64,000 bases of DNA from Guyanagaster necrorhizus (lineage: Eukaryota > Basidiomycota > Agaricomycetes > Agaricales > Physalacriaceae). Positions 24,902 through 33,944 of this stretch are shown here, piece after piece. Position numbers and translations under genes: made by a program. Position 1 is the stretch's first letter; every line of letters begins with the position of its first letter. The notes below the pieces were generated by a model. It searched no databases. It was not told where the DNA came from and was given only the letters and a program-made list of their open reading frames with translations. The DNA is taken from assembly GCF_019112545.1 (NCBI RefSeq), contig NW_025064891.1, positions 523,311-587,310 on the forward strand. Direction: 5' to 3'.

Positions 24902-25428
24902 ATGAAGCGCAAACAGCGAGAGAGCGATGAAGGCCGTTCAGTGACACCTAAACGCGCTCGCCTCTGCCGCCTCGAGCGTACACTTTCCAACCTGTCTCTC
25001 AACAACACCACCACCGCTCCTCATGACGTAAAAATGAAGCGATCCACTTGGTACGAGCCTCAGCCTGACCGTAAGCCTACCTCCCCGATGACGACCGCCC
25101 CCCCCCACTCATCATCCGCCCCACAGGTATCGTCGTCACTGACCTCGACTCGTCCGACGACGACAACGACAATGACAACGACAACGACAACGACAAAGAC
25201 CCTGCACTCTCGATATCCCCTGCACTCATAGACCGCATCCGCTCCCGTCAGCTCGTTTCCTCGCTCCCCACTCCCGCTTCTACTGCCTTGGTGCTCTACC
25301 ACCCTCTACCAGCACCCATTCCCACCACAGAACAGCCAGCCAAGCAGCACCAGCAGCCACAACCACAACCACAACCACAACAACCCAAAGATAACAACGA
25401 CGACGATGCCATGGACGTGGAATACTGA
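24902..25428 (+). CDS. Small acidic/polar protein, function unknown
   Basis: Two exons (24902-25070, 25127-25428) give 156 aa. The N terminus is basic with a nuclear-localisation-like KRKQ...KRARL stretch. Splicing restores RIVVTDLDSSDDD, followed by a (DN)n run, a short helical stretch (PALIDRIRSRQLVSSL), a Gln/Pro-rich tract and the acidic end DDDAMDVEY. The VVTDLDSSDDD-to-SLP segment looks like the conserved part. I cannot assign a family. Confidence 0.6.
25155..25200 (+). repeat. GACAAC hexanucleotide repeat
   Basis: Imperfect tandem copies of GACAAC inside the second exon of the preceding gene, encoding alternating Asp and Asn. Likely to vary in length between strains. Confidence 0.7.
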
Positions 25429-25484
25429 TATTTGTACAATCTAACTAAAATCCCGTACAATACAAACCTGTCTGAAATTACTAT

Positions 25485-26626
25485 CTAACTACCACCTCCA
25501 TTACATGGCCCAACATCCTCAGACCGTGCCTGCATCGACGTGTTCATCTGCGCATACAGTCCCTGTGCATAGTTCAGCTGCGAGTGCCGGTGTCGCGCAT
25601 GAGCATGAGGGTGAGGAACGTGATGCATTTGCACAGGCGTCCCATACGGCGAACTCAGCGTGATCGACGACCCCCCCTGCGATGTTCCCATCCCTCCCGC
25701 CGACCGCATTTGTGAGTACATCGGCCCAGCCATCTTGTTTCCTGTCTGCCCCATTCCCATGTTCATCGCCTGCACCGTCTGCCCATATCCCATGTTCATC
25801 ATCCCCATTGACTCCCCAGACATGTATGCTTCCGTCTCTGGTCCATGAAGGTTCGTGCTCATCATCCGTGACGATGAATGGGAATGGTGGTGCTGCCCCT
25901 GCGGTGGTGGTGGTGGTGGTGGTGGTGGTTGCTGCTGCTGCTGCTGATGCCGAGCATGAGGCGGTGCCATATGCTGCTGCTGAGGAGGCCGAGCATGAGG
26001 CGGTGCCATATGCTGCTGCTGAGGAGGCCGCTTGGGAGGCAATTGAGGCGATGGATCCTGCTGCATTGGCGAGCCACCATCCCCGTCATCATCCTCATCA
26101 ACCAGCGCAGACGACGGCCCTGCCTCTGCTACAACCTCGTCCCCATTTACCGCCTTTTGAGCAGCAATCTCCTCTGCAGTCAGAAAACGACCCCCAGGTC
26201 CTCGCGGTCGTCGCATCGCATGCTTGTGACGCGACTCGTGCAGATAGGGCTGCGCCAACAATCAACAACCAATAAGAGGAAAAAAAAAAAAAACAGGCAG
26301 ACTCGCACCTTTCGTTGACGAGACAGACGATGGACCTCGTCCAGTCGCGCACGGGCCACCCGACGTTTCAGAATACGAAAATATTGCTTCGCATTGACAT
26401 AAAGCGGCTCGTCATCTACACTCCCTTCGAGAGCTTCGCTGATGTGGTGCTGGAACGATGGGTACACTGCATTCGACCCCTGCGAGTTGTCCAGGGAAGG
26501 CGCAGGGTTCAGCTGCCCATCGGTTTGAGTATCAAGCCCGCCGTCAATGGGCGGGCTATTTTCCCAATTTTGGAGAGGATACGGGCCAGGAAAGAGCTGA
26601 TCGACGACGTGCTCCTCCATCGACAT
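25485..26626 (-). CDS. HAP2: CCAAT-binding factor subunit A (NF-YA / Hap2 / HapB)
   Basis: Sequence-specific subunit of the trimeric CCAAT-binding complex. Two exons (26309-26626, 25485-26249), 360 aa. The core begins EPLYVNAKQYFRILKRR (subunit association helix) and continues VARARLDEVHRLSRQRK. After the intron comes the DNA-binding part PYLHESRHKHAMRRPRGPGGRF. The join falls exactly inside this conserved block and is certain. The usual His of QYHRILKRR is Phe here. The C-terminal half is low complexity: Gln and Pro tracts, His runs and Met/Gly-rich repeats (MGMMNMGYGQ), consistent with an activation or scaffolding tail. A 39-nt coding tandem duplication lies in the Gln-rich part. Confidence 0.95.
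25949..26026 (-). repeat. Two perfect 39-nt tandem copies in the NF-YA coding region
   Basis: Copies at 25949-25987 and 25988-26026 encode the 13-residue unit RPPQQQHMAPPHA twice. They are flanked by CTG (Gln) and GGT (Pro on the coding strand) trinucleotide runs at about 25901-25945. The identity of the copies points to a recent duplication. Confidence 0.85.
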
Positions 26627-26704
26627 GATTGGCTGCGAGCGGAGGGCGGTGATTGGACGTGCCCGTTAGGTAACATTATCAAATACGGTCAGGTGATATC
26701 TACA

Positions 26705-27792
26705 TCATGTGCCACGGCCCGATAACGCCGCCAGCTCCTCCTTCACAATCTTCTCCCCAAGTTGCTTGATTTTCTCACTTGCCTCTGTCACCTGCACTCT
26801 TACCCTCGTACTCTCCATACCACCACCCACACCAAGCGGTAACCGTTCCCATGTCGTAATTCGCATACCTACTCCTCCCATATTGTGTCGTTCCAAGTAC
26901 AGGATCCATCGTCGCACAACCTCTTCATCCGCGTCCCATGCCTTGATCATTCGTTTGTGCACTTTGCGTTCAAAATTTTCTTGCGACTTTTTGTACGCAA
27001 ACGGACTCCGAGGGACAGTCCACATTGAACGCTGCGTCGGCAGCATCACCACCCGCGATATCGGTATCGCAAGCGACGACGCTGCATGCGAGGCGAAATG
27101 CGTGAACAGATCCAGAAGACGGGGAAAGTGTGAACGGAATTGAAGAGACGCCACTGGTATCGAATGCGTATGTGGATGATAGTACGGTAGATGGAAGCTT
27201 CGCCCGTGAATCAGTGCAGAGGCATATTCTCGTTCAGTGAAATCCGTGCCCAGAGAATCGGCAGATATTGGTAACATTTTCGCCTCCTCATCCGCATCCT
27301 TGACCTCCAACTCGACTGCTTTTCGCCCGAGTCGAACACGGCTTTGAACATTGGAATCACCCTGGAGTAACCGTCGCCCGGTATTAAACAGTTCTTTTGC
27401 ATTCTGTGCAGGTCTGCATACGACTGAAGTCAATATACCCTTTGATTGGGTGAAGGAAAGAGAGAGGCGCACAAGGAAGGAGACTTGAACTCAGATCCTG
27501 TCGAATGCTCATCGGTCAGGCCAGAGGCTTCCCATTCCCTGGAGATGAACAGTTAACCAGAGCCGAAGAAAAGAAATTGTACATACTTTAATATAATTTC
27601 TTCCATTTTCTTGTCCAATTCCTCCTTGGAGTCGGCCAACGGGAGAGCATCCGCATCATTTTCTGCCACCCTACCGTTCGTCAGCACTTGCACGAACGCG
27701 TCATGCAGAGCTTACTTTGCATCACTGGAATTGAGTCTTCTGCATGATGGAATGGCAGGGAAGCGGATGCGGCGAAGAGGCAGCCTTAACAT
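26705..27792 (-). CDS. RSM10: Mitochondrial small-subunit ribosomal protein uS10m
   Basis: 311 aa from four exons: 27716-27792, 27587-27670, 27473-27538, 26705-27413. The spliced N terminus MLRLPLRRIRFPAIPSCRRL is a classic mitochondrial presequence. The uS10 domain contains SFHLPYYHPHTHSIPVASLQF, MLPTQRSMWTVPRSPFAYKKSQENFERK and RRWILYLERH. A single-exon reading would have to begin at a GTG (27472) and would lose the presequence. The four-exon chain keeps frame through KVAEND, KEWEASG and LPAQNAKELF. Its start lies only 67 nt from that of the divergent Nop15-like gene. Confidence 0.9.
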
Positions 27793-27859
27793 CGTTGAAA
27801 GAGGACAAGCCGGAAAAGGCAACAGATCCAAACATTTTCTCTCTCTTCCTTCACTCACC
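27793..27859. promoter_or_regulatory. 67-nt shared region between RSM10 and NOP15-like start codons
   Basis: Both 5' leaders and the promoter must lie in, or overlap beyond, these 67 nt. It is pyrimidine-rich on the plus strand toward the NOP15-like ATG (TTTTCTCTCTCTTCC). Confidence 0.6.
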
Positions 27860-28769
27860 ATGCTCACCTCAAAATTGTCGCAAAAATTTGGAAAGGAGAA
27901 AGGAGCCAGTGACGAGGAGGAGGAGGAAATTGAGATACCATTGCATGGGCTGTCTTCAGACGACGACGACGATTCTTCAGACGAAGACGAGCCGACGCTC
28001 ACTCCCATAGACGTGGAAAAACTTCCTACCATTGCCAAGGACGATGCGAATGTGAAACGACGATTAGAAAGGGCAAAGCGGTTGCCGGTGTGTACTCTCT
28101 TTGTCTATTGTCACTTCGACTACATATTTTGCAGTCGAACGACCGAGGCGTATTGTACATAGGCAGAATACCCCACGGCTTCTACGAAGAACAGATGAAG
28201 GCCTACTTTTCGCAGTTTGGCAACGTCACTCGTATACGTATCTCGAGAAACAAAACGGTACCGAACTGTTTGTTTTCTTTGTGTTTGCAAGGGCTCATCT
28301 CGCTGCAGACGGGTCGTTCAAAACATTATGGATTCATCGAATTCGACTCTGCATCTGTCGCGCAAATCGTTGCTGAGACGATGGACAACTACCTGCTCAT
28401 GGGCCACATTTTGCGGTGCAAGGTCATACCCAAGGAAGAAGTGCATCCTCAGCTATGGGTAGGAAGCAACCGCAAGTGGAGAGTGGTCCCTATGGATCGT
28501 GTGGTCCGAGTGGATCACAACAGGGTATGCTCTTGTCTGTTGGTCTATTCTCTCCTTATTGACCCTTCTACCCAGCCTCGCACCGCCGAAGAGCAGCAAA
28601 AGGCATCAAAACGACTGTTGAAAAGGCAGAACCAACGGAAACGCAAGCTCGAGGGGGCGGGTATCCAATATGATTTTGATGCAGTCGCATATGTGAGTCT
28701 GGCATGCCCATCGCTGTTGGCTGTACTGATTTCGATCCTCAGAAAAAACCAGTGAAGGATAATTCATAG
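27860..28769 (+). CDS. NOP15: Nop15/NIFK-like nucleolar RNA-binding protein
   Basis: 236 aa from five exons: 27860-28087, 28135-28257, 28309-28524, 28576-28692, 28743-28769. A strongly acidic N terminus (Glu/Asp runs, SSDDDDDSSDEDE) precedes a single RRM. RNP2 is VLYIGRIPHGF, and RNP1 is SKHYGFIEF after the second intron. Conserved ETMDNYLLMGHILRCKVIP follows, then a Lys/Arg-rich coiled tail (KRLLKRQNQRKRKL). Nop15/NIFK proteins bind the ITS2 region of pre-rRNA and are needed for 60S assembly in the nucleolus. The family call rests on RRM sequence plus short acidic/basic flanks; the splice frame is unambiguous. Confidence 0.88.
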
Positions 28770-28875
28770 TTCTACGCGACGACAGCGTATAGGATACACT
28801 ATTTAAATGGTACAGCAGCAATGGACAAGCAGTCAAGTTCAAGTATCCCGGGGGTTCAAGCTGTTGACTATTCTT

Positions 28876-29624
28876 TCATTTTCTGTGAGGGAGCGTCAGT
28901 CGTGTTATGCGATCATCTGGAAAGGGCTCCCGTATACCGTAACAGGCTTCTTTCACGAGACCCATTGCCTTGATGTGCTTTGCTTCGCATCCTTGAGCTG
29001 ATGCTTGCAGCGTCATTCGTCGTTTCTCAGCTATGCTCTGCACCAAAATCAGTATATGCTAGGTAGCCCACAATGATGTATCGACGTACCGCAAGCGACT
29101 GCTGTTCTCGGCGGAGTTGATCCCATAGCGCGCGTATCTTGTCTTCTACGGACACGTATTCCATTATGAACCGTTGCAATTCCTCGTTGCTAAAAAAAAA
29201 TTGCATCAGCGTGATTGGTGAAAATTGGGTCGTGATCAGTACGCCGCCTGATACGTAGATTGAATGTTTGTCGACGTGTTCGCGGTCTATGGCAGTGAAC
29301 GATTAGGAAAAGACAAGGTCGGTGAAGGAGTACCTCCTTCACAAGATGCTGTTGGCCTGCAGCAAGAAACTTTTTTTCCATTTCTTTCTTTTTCTTTTCC
29401 TTGGCAGCTACGAGACGCGTTATACATCGGCGTCGACTAAGCTGGAGGAGACTGACCAAAGACGCGTTCGGCGAGAGCCTGCTGAAGCCTGGATGATGAT
29501 GAGATTAACAGAAAGGTACCTGTCCAGCGACGTACATGTGGTCGTCGCTGCCATTGCTTGCCTGCGACGTCATGAAGCTGAACTCGTCGCCATTGTCTTG
29601 ATTCTTAGCATTGGCGGGAGTCAT
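28876..29624 (-). CDS. Six-exon coiled-coil protein of unknown function
   Basis: Built by splicing: 29520-29624, 29457-29478, 29334-29407, 29255-29286, 29090-29189, 28876-29037; 164 aa, every phase consistent. It starts MTPANAKNQDNGDEFSFM and has a helical core (ALAERVFAAKEKKKKEMEKKF). A second helix has heptad character (NEELQRFIMEYVSVEDKIRALWDQLRREQQSL) and the tail is basic. Exons are as short as 22 nt, so no frame alone reveals it. No family recognised; a structural role in a complex is possible. Divergent from FGAM synthase over 200 nt. Confidence 0.6.
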
Positions 29625-29825
29625 GGTGGGAGGAAGGCGAGAGAAATATTTAAATAATTAACTGTCACAAAAATAGGTGTCCGACGTCGATCATCGGGAC
29701 GGACCCGCCCTTTTTTTTTTCCCGACCACCATCTACCGTGATCGCGAACAGCAACAGGCCAGCGTCGTCCAAAGTAAGGACACCTGTACGTCCTTCAATA
29801 GATACCCTTATCGTTTTCTTGTAGA

Positions 29826-32800
29826 ATGCTCGTCCTCTTTGGGTCTTCCTCTATCTCTGTCCAAAAGAGGGATATTTTGCTCCGTGCAATCCAGTCAATA
29901 GTTCCTACCATTGTCTCCGTTGATGCCGTGTGGTTACACATCGTCAAGTGCCGTTCCAAGTCAGCCGAGTCTGAACTATCAGATCTTCAATCTGCGTCAA
30001 GGAAGAACCTGGATCACCTCTTGACCTATGGTAGTAATGTTCAATTGGCTGGCACAGACTTCACATCCCATAATGTGATCTACGTGCTTCCACGAATGGG
30101 GTCCATTTCACCGTGGTCAAGCAAGGCGACGGATATTTCGATCATTTGCGACTTGGGCGGGCTCGTAGAAAGGTTGGAACGGGGTGCTGCCTACGCCTTC
30201 GGTACCACTGAAGGGAAGGTCCTAACTAAGGATGAAGTCGAAGCAATTTCCCATTTGCTTCATGACCGCATGACACAGGCTTTCTATCAGCACCTTCCTT
30301 CCGAAGACACTATATTCTCGCACAACGAGCCTAAACTCCTACGCACGGTCGATCTCTCCGGCCCATCTCCCAAGGGCATCTTCATCCAGGCAAATAAAGA
30401 TCTGGGTCTCGCCTTATCTCCAGATGAGATTGAATACCTGCTAGACGCTTACATCTCAATCAACCGCAGTCCCACGGATGCTGAGCTCTTCATGTTCGCC
30501 CAGGTCAACTCTGAACATTGTCGCCATAAGATATTCAACGCGTCGTGGACTATCGACGGGGTCCCTCAGCCGTGCTCCCTCTTCCAGATGATCCGAAATA
30601 CTGAGAATATCTCTAATAAGGGCACGTTGTCAGCGTATTCGGATAATGCTGCCGTTTTAGAGGGACATTCTGCCCCGCGATTCTGCCCTCACAAGGGTCT
30701 GTACAGTTCTCAACAGGAAGACGTGCATATTCTTGTCAAAGTGGAGACGCACAATCATCCTACTGCCGTTTCTCCATATCCTGGTGCTGCTACCGGCTCT
30801 GGGGGTGAGATTCGTGATGAGGGTGCGGTGGGTCGTGGATCGAAACCGAAAGCTGGCATGGCAGGCTTCACGGTTTCCAATCTTCTTATCCCGGACTTTC
30901 AGCAGGCCTGGGAAACGGACGTTGGGCGTCCAGGTCACATTTCATCTGCTCTGGATATCATGATTGAGGCTCCGCTCGGTGCCAGTGGTTTCAATAACGA
31001 GTTTGGTCGCCCAGCGCTGGCGGGATATTTTCGTACGTTCTGTGAACGAGTTGGTGGGGAGGTGAAGGGTTATCATAAACCAATCATGATTGCTGGTGGC
31101 TACGGCAATGTGCGACCTCAGAACGTGTACAAGGGAAGGATTAGTGAGGGTGCGAAGATTGTGGTTCTCGGTGGTCCCGGACTGTTGATCGGTCTTGGCG
31201 GAGGTGCAGCATCAAGTCAGATATCAGGGGCGAGCTCAGCTGAACTAGACTTTGCAAGTGTGCAGAGGGACAACGCTGAAATGCAGAGACGGTGCCAACA
31301 GGTTATTGATGCTTGTGCCGGAGAGGGCGACCTAATCGAGAGCATTCATGACGTTGGAGCTGGCGGTCTGTCGAATGCCCTACCTGAACTTGTCCACGAT
31401 TCTGGTCTGGGAGCTGTCTTTGAGATACGGGACGTTCCAGTGGCGGATGCGTCGATGAGTCCAATGGAGATTTGGTGTAATGAAAGTCAAGAACGATATG
31501 TTCTAGCTATCTCCGCTGATAAAATCAACGACTTTGAGGACATTGTGAAGAGAGAACGGTGTCCTTTCGGCGTAGTTGGTGTTGCTACCAAGGAGGACGA
31601 GCTGGTGGTGACAGATCGACTGTTTGGAAACGATGTCATACGCCTTAAGATGTCGACTCTCTTTGGGAAACCGCCGAAGATGTCACGGACGGACACTTCG
31701 AGACGAAGTGGCTTGCATGCGTTCGATACGACACTATCCAAATATGTCACCCCAAAGGTGGACATCCTATCAGAGGCTGTAGATCGTGTCTTGCATCTCC
31801 CGTCTGTGGCCTCCAAGTCCTTCCTCATCACCATTGGAGATCGTTCCATCACGGGCCTTGTCACCCGCGACCAGATGGTCGGTCCTTACCAGGTGCCCGT
31901 CGCGGACGTCGCTGTTACACGTACGTCGTTCGGTTTCAATGTCCTCAGTGGAGAAGCCATGAGCATCGGTGAGCGAACACCGCTTGCAATTCTTCGACCC
32001 GCTGCGTCTGCGCGAATAGCGGTTGCTGAAGCGTTGACAAATCTTAGCGCGGCCTGCATCGAGGATATCGGAAGAGTCAAGCTAAGTGCCAATTGGATGT
32101 GTGCTGCTGGCAAAGGCGGCGAGGGCGCTGGCTTATATGAGGCCGTGAAAGCCGTGGGTCTGGAATTGTGCCCACAACTGGGGGTTGGCATTCCCGTTGG
32201 TAAAGACTCAATGTCAATGGGGATGAGGTGGACGCAGGAAGGGAAAGAGAGGGAAGTTACGGCGCCCCTGTCCTTGATTGTTACAGCATTCGCTCCTGTG
32301 GTCAATGTGGAGTTAACCTGGACGCCCCAGCTCCAAGCGGTGGAGGATACTGTATTGGTTTTGTTCGACATTGCCAAGGGAGAGCGGAGGATGGGTGGAT
32401 CTGCCCTGGCCCAGGTCTTCAAAGAAGTTGGAGACGAAGCACCAGACGTCGATGATGCTGCTCTCCTCAAGGCCTTTCTCGTAGGCTGTCAAGCAATCAA
32501 GATGGATAGTCCAGACGTTGTGTTGGCTTATCACGATCGTTCAGATGGTGGCCTCTTTACTACTGTTGCGGAGATGGCATTTGCTGGCCATGTCGGAGCG
32601 GACATCATTCTGAGGGACGAGGATGCCGCCGATCCATTATCTTTCTTGTTCAACGAGGAGCTCGGAGCTATCGTGCAGGTGAGACGACGCGATGTGGAAA
32701 AGCTTCACAAGTTCTTTGGCGACACAGGCTTTCCCAATCATTATATCCATATTGTCGGCGTGCTCAATGCTGATCAGACCGTCCGGGTCAAGCGTGGCCT

Positions 32801-33794
32801 CCAAACGCTCTTCGCCAGTCAAAGAAGTGAATTACAGAAGAAATGGTCAGAGACGTCTTTCAAAATGCAAGAGCTACGCGACAATCTGCTGACGGCGAAG
32901 GAGGAGTTCGACCTTATTGATGATCACTCGTACAGTGGGATAACCTATGATCTTACCTTCTCCTACACTCCGACGCCAACATATCACTCCCGTCCCAAGG
33001 TCGCTATTCTTCGGGAACAGGGTGTCAATGGTCAGTTAGAGCTAGCATGGGCATTCACTGCGGCCGGTTTTGATGCCGTCGACGTGCATATGTCTGATAT
33101 TCTAAGTGGTGTTGTCAGTCTTGATTCATTCCGGGGTATTGCCGCGGCGGGTGGATTTTCCTATGGAGACGTCCTTGGTGCCGGGAAAGGATGGGCACAC
33201 TCTGTCCTCTTGCATCCCACCACAAGGGGACAATTTTCCTCATTCTTCAACCGAAGCGACACATTCACGCTCGCTATATGCAACGGCTGCCAGTTCCTCA
33301 GCCATCTCCGTTCTATAATTCCTGGAGCACAAGACTGGCCAGATTTCAAGTCCAACTACAGCGAACGATTTGAAGGACGGGCAGTCACTGTGGAGATCGT
33401 GGCGAACAAGTGCACAGCATCGTCCGTATTCTTGAGAGAGATGCAAGGTTCGAGACTGTCGGTTGCCGTGGCTCATGGAGAGGGACGTGTAGCGTTCAGT
33501 TCTGATAAACAGAGAAGGGTCTTAGAAGGGGAAGGGCTCATCGCAGTGCGGTATGTCGATTCAAAGGGTGCTCCGACAGAGAGGTATCCTTTGAATCCAA
33601 ATGGTAGTCCTGGGGGAATTACTGGAGTCCAAACACCAGATGGGAGAGTTCTTGCGCTTATGCCGCATCCCGAGAGAGTGGTAGCATTGGAAAGTAACAG
33701 TTGGTATCCAGCTTCGTTCAGGAAGGAATGGCATGGGAGTGGGCCTTGGTTCAGATTGTTCCAAAGTGCTCGCAAGTGGTGCGAAGAAATTTAA
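29826..33794 (+). CDS. ADE6: Phosphoribosylformylglycinamidine (FGAM) synthase
   Basis: Fourth step of de novo purine synthesis: FGAR + Gln + ATP to FGAM, in the cytosol. One uninterrupted ORF of 1322 aa, normal for the large eukaryotic form. N-terminal PurS-like domain, then the FGAM synthetase core (FAQVNSEHCRHKIFNA, VKVETHNHPTAVSPYPGAATGSGGE, GKDSMSMG). The C-terminal glutaminase has AICNGCQFL (nucleophile Cys) and MPHPERVV (catalytic His). The absence of coding introns contrasts with intron-rich neighbours. A likely 5'-UTR intron ends TTCTTGTAG one base before the ATG. Confidence 0.97.
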   Translation: MLVLFGSSSISVQKRDILLRAIQSIVPTIVSVDAVWLHIVKCRSKSAESELSDLQSASRKNLDHLLTYGSNVQLAGTDFTSHNVIYVLPRMGSISPWSSKATDISIICDLGGLVERLERGAAYAFGTTEGKVLTKDEVEAISHLLHDRMTQAFYQHLPSEDTIFSHNEPKLLRTVDLSGPSPKGIFIQANKDLGLALSPDEIEYLLDAYISINRSPTDAELFMFAQVNSEHCRHKIFNASWTIDGVPQPCSLFQMIRNTENISNKGTLSAYSDNAAVLEGHSAPRFCPHKGLYSSQQEDVHILVKVETHNHPTAVSPYPGAATGSGGEIRDEGAVGRGSKPKAGMAGFTVSNLLIPDFQQAWETDVGRPGHISSALDIMIEAPLGASGFNNEFGRPALAGYFRTFCERVGGEVKGYHKPIMIAGGYGNVRPQNVYKGRISEGAKIVVLGGPGLLIGLGGGAASSQISGASSAELDFASVQRDNAEMQRRCQQVIDACAGEGDLIESIHDVGAGGLSNALPELVHDSGLGAVFEIRDVPVADASMSPMEIWCNESQERYVLAISADKINDFEDIVKRERCPFGVVGVATKEDELVVTDRLFGNDVIRLKMSTLFGKPPKMSRTDTSRRSGLHAFDTTLSKYVTPKVDILSEAVDRVLHLPSVASKSFLITIGDRSITGLVTRDQMVGPYQVPVADVAVTRTSFGFNVLSGEAMSIGERTPLAILRPAASARIAVAEALTNLSAACIEDIGRVKLSANWMCAAGKGGEGAGLYEAVKAVGLELCPQLGVGIPVGKDSMSMGMRWTQEGKEREVTAPLSLIVTAFAPVVNVELTWTPQLQAVEDTVLVLFDIAKGERRMGGSALAQVFKEVGDEAPDVDDAALLKAFLVGCQAIKMDSPDVVLAYHDRSDGGLFTTVAEMAFAGHVGADIILRDEDAADPLSFLFNEELGAIVQVRRRDVEKLHKFFGDTGFPNHYIHIVGVLNADQTVRVKRGLQTLFASQRSELQKKWSETSFKMQELRDNLLTAKEEFDLIDDHSYSGITYDLTFSYTPTPTYHSRPKVAILREQGVNGQLELAWAFTAAGFDAVDVHMSDILSGVVSLDSFRGIAAAGGFSYGDVLGAGKGWAHSVLLHPTTRGQFSSFFNRSDTFTLAICNGCQFLSHLRSIIPGAQDWPDFKSNYSERFEGRAVTVEIVANKCTASSVFLREMQGSRLSVAVAHGEGRVAFSSDKQRRVLEGEGLIAVRYVDSKGAPTERYPLNPNGSPGGITGVQTPDGRVLALMPHPERVVALESNSWYPASFRKEWHGSGPWFRLFQSARKWCEEI

Positions 33795-33944
33795 ACATGA
33801 TTGTCAATAGAGATTTATTCTGTACTACTTATAGATACGTGTTTGAAATTAACTTAAAATTAACTCCCTGATGTTTACGGGCCGGAGTGGCGCTGGCGCT
33901 GACGGTGTGACACTAACTGTGACATCGTCCACTTTCCTCTTACA

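Noticed and set aside
25682..26275. 197-codon plus-strand ORF opposite NF-YA, Ala/Val-rich
   Set aside because: It arises from CTG/GGT repeats read on the non-coding strand of a certain NF-YA gene.
26705..27472. Single-exon uS10m starting at 27472
   Set aside because: The codon there is GTG and the protein would lack a mitochondrial presequence; the four-exon model has an ATG and a clear presequence.
31886..32470. 194-codon minus-strand ORF opposite FGAM synthase
   Set aside because: Antisense shadow of a conserved synthetase domain; Ser/Thr/Ala-rich composition mirrors the sense codons.
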